Shown: piece by piece, positions 5,890 to 7,200 of the stretch
Layout of the letters: every line of letters starts with the position of its first letter
Numbering within the stretch: position 1 is the stretch's first letter
Source: JBFGSX01 sp041581335
Lineage (GTDB): Archaea; Thermoplasmatota; E2; JACPAO01; JAHFTW01
Direction of reading: 5' to 3'
DNA: 7,200 bases
Assembly: GCA_041581335.1 (NCBI GenBank)
Contig: JBFIDG010000111.1
Span: 1 to 7,200, forward strand
Position numbers and translations under genes: made by a program
Notes under the pieces: generated by a model
What the model was told of the DNA's origin: nothing
The model's input: the letters and a program-made list of their open reading frames with translations, nothing else
Databases searched by the model: none

Positions 5890-6921
5890 GTGGCCAAGCC
5901 CATGACGTACGCCGACGCCGGCGTCGATATCGAGAAGGAAGACAAGGCCGTCGGCGCCCTCGCCGGTGCCCTCGCGTTTGCCCGCAGCGGTATTGGCGCC
6001 CCCATCGGTGGCATCGGCCACTTCGGTGGCCTCGTCGAGTTCGGCGAATTCGCCCTGTGCCTCTGCACGGATGGTGTCGGCTCGAAGGTCGAGATCGCCC
6101 GCGCCATCAAGAAATGGGACACCATGGGCATCGACTGCATGGCCATGAACGTCAACGACGCCATCTGCGTCGGCGCTGAACCCATCGCCTTCGTCGACTA
6201 CCTCGCCGTCGAGGACCCGGACCCGGAGTTCACGAAGCAGATCGGCATCGGCCTCGAGCGCGCGGCCATCATGGCCAACGTCAGCCTCGTGGGCGGCGAG
6301 ACCGCCACCCTGCCGGGCATCGTCAAGGGCTTCGACCTGGCCGGCACCTGCCTTGGTTACGCCAGGAAGGAAGACCTGGTCACCGGCGAAGCCATCCAGC
6401 CCGGTGATGTCCTCATCGGCCTGGCCAGCAGCGGCATCCACAGCAACGGCTACACCCTCGCCCGCAAGGTCATCGAGGGCGCCGGCTACGACTACAACGA
6501 CCCCTGGCCCACGGACGACTACGAGGGCAGCGTCGGCGAGGTCCTATTGGAGCCGACGCGCATCTACGTCAAGCCCATCGTCGCCCTACTGAAGAGCGAC
6601 GTCGCCGTGCATGGCCTGAGCCACATCACCGGCAGCGGCTTGCGCAAACTGCGCCGCATCAACCAAGACGTCCGCTACGACATCACCGACCCCATGGCGG
6701 TCCCAGCGGTCTTCCAGCGCATGCAGGAATGGGGCAGCGTCGAAGACCACGAGATGTACAAGACGTTCAACATGGGCATGGGCTTCGTGGTCGTCGTCCC
6801 CGCCGATGCGGTCGATGCGGCCTTGAAGGTGCTGCGTGCCAACGCCGACTACCACGTCCAGGTCGTCGGCAAGGTCAGCGCCGGCAAGGGTGTCCACCAC
6901 CCGATCGGCGGACAGCACTGA
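5890..6921 (+). CDS. purM: Phosphoribosylformylglycinamidine cyclo-ligase (AIR synthetase), PurM
   Basis: PurM closes the imidazole ring in de novo purine synthesis, converting FGAM and ATP to aminoimidazole ribonucleotide (AIR) in the cytoplasm. The family signatures appear in order: TYADAGVDI near the N-terminus, HFGG (44-47), TDGVGSK (60-66), MNVNDAICVGAEP (86-98) with DYLAVE, the glycine-rich GGETATLPG (135-143), GIHSNGYTL (182-190), HITGSGL (245-251), and FNMGMGFVVVV near the C-terminus. At 343 aa it has the normal length. The start is either GTG 5890, which has a TATA-like box at the leaderless distance, or ATG 5902, which gives MTYADAGVD like many homologues. I keep the longer form. 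HITGSGL has Ser where many homologues have Gly. No other pur genes are adjacent, so it is probably transcribed alone. It converges with the transporter gene, 5 bp between stops. Confidence 0.97.
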   Translation: MAKPMTYADAGVDIEKEDKAVGALAGALAFARSGIGAPIGGIGHFGGLVEFGEFALCLCTDGVGSKVEIARAIKKWDTMGIDCMAMNVNDAICVGAEPIAFVDYLAVEDPDPEFTKQIGIGLERAAIMANVSLVGGETATLPGIVKGFDLAGTCLGYARKEDLVTGEAIQPGDVLIGLASSGIHSNGYTLARKVIEGAGYDYNDPWPTDDYEGSVGEVLLEPTRIYVKPIVALLKSDVAVHGLSHITGSGLRKLRRINQDVRYDITDPMAVPAVFQRMQEWGSVEDHEMYKTFNMGMGFVVVVPADAVDAALKVLRANADYHVQVVGKVSAGKGVHHPIGGQH

Positions 6922-6926
6922 CCCCG

Positions 6927-7200
6927 TCAGTTGCGTGCCGGGACGGGCTTCGCCTGGGCGACGTCTGAGCGGCCCGAGATCAAGACACGGGGGGCCAACA
7001 ACACGGTCAGCGTGTACGCCGAGAGGGCGCCCACCGCGGTGAGGATGGCGAGGTTCTTGGATTGCAGGAAGTACACGCCCGCCAGGACCGCGAAGGCGAC
7101 GAACGTCGTGGCCGTGGTACCCGTGATGGCACGCCCGGCGTGGCGAAGGGCGGCGCGTAGCGCGGTGTCCTTGTCCGCTCCCCTGTCCCGCTCCTCCCAG
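6927..7200 (-). CDS. MMPL/RND-type transporter, C-terminal fragment (cut by window edge)
   Basis: Reading the minus strand from 7199 gives 90 residues to a TGA at 6927-6929; the N-terminal part lies beyond the window. The translation has the closing pattern of MMPL/RND-family permeases. A cytoplasmic segment with ALRAALRHAGRAITG leads into TTATTFVAFAVLAGVYF, one membrane helix. A short loop (QSKN) follows, then a second helix of about 20 residues ending in LLAPRVL. The tail is short and polar. These proteins export lipids, hopanoids or other hydrophobic compounds using the proton gradient; the substrate cannot be read from the tail. Codon third positions are strongly G/C and there is no internal stop, so the frame is real although no start is visible. 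The gene is convergent with purM. Confidence 0.8.
   Translation of the reverse strand, partial: WEERDRGADKDTALRAALRHAGRAITGTTATTFVAFAVLAGVYFLQSKNLAILTAVGALSAYTLTVLLAPRVLISGRSDVAQAKPVPARN

Noticed and set aside
5089..6441. 450-residue open frame on the minus strand
   Set aside because: Antisense to the propeller lipoprotein and purM; same codon-bias artefact, and it spans two real genes and their gap.

Overview
The window looks like chromosomal DNA from a GC-rich archaeon, most likely an uncultured euryarchaeon of the Thermoplasmatota type. Four things point that way: a tRNA-Val gene with no encoded CCA; a PurM of archaeal flavour (DYLAVE after GAEPIAFV); AT-rich boxes about 22-33 nt before several start codons and few Shine-Dalgarno sequences, as in leaderless archaeal mRNAs; and a lipoprotein signal followed by a Thr/Pro/Asp-rich linker. 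The lineage is inference; the archaeal assignment is fairly firm. I see no phage, transposon, CRISPR or plasmid genes.

Left part (1-1431): a 188-residue, cysteine-free, helical protein made of two related halves, each ending in an acidic tail. After it comes a gene-free stretch of about 460 bp that starts with a tandem array of 53-56 bp repeats. Each complete unit holds a hairpin, and each unit also carries a copy of the preceding gene's last codons and stop. Then come tRNA-Val(GAC), a pair of related 55-bp segments 98 bp apart, and two perfect inverted repeats, one an 18-bp palindrome, just before the next gene.

Middle (1432-4328): a small NTF2/SnoaL-like protein (+) converges on a flavin-reductase-like FMN-binding protein (-), with one base between the stop codons. 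The flavin protein is divergent from a long-chain acyl-CoA synthetase (+), and the two share an intergenic region of about 70 bp. A metabolic link between them is possible but not shown.

Right part (4399-7200): a secreted lipoprotein with five evenly spaced Asp-boxes (sialidase-type beta-propeller), then purM (AIR synthetase, de novo purine synthesis), then the C-terminal end of an MMPL/RND-type membrane transporter entering on the minus strand, convergent with purM and 5 bp away. The genes look like ordinary single transcription units, not one operon. The least explained material is the hairpin repeat array and the operator-like palindromes around the tRNA.
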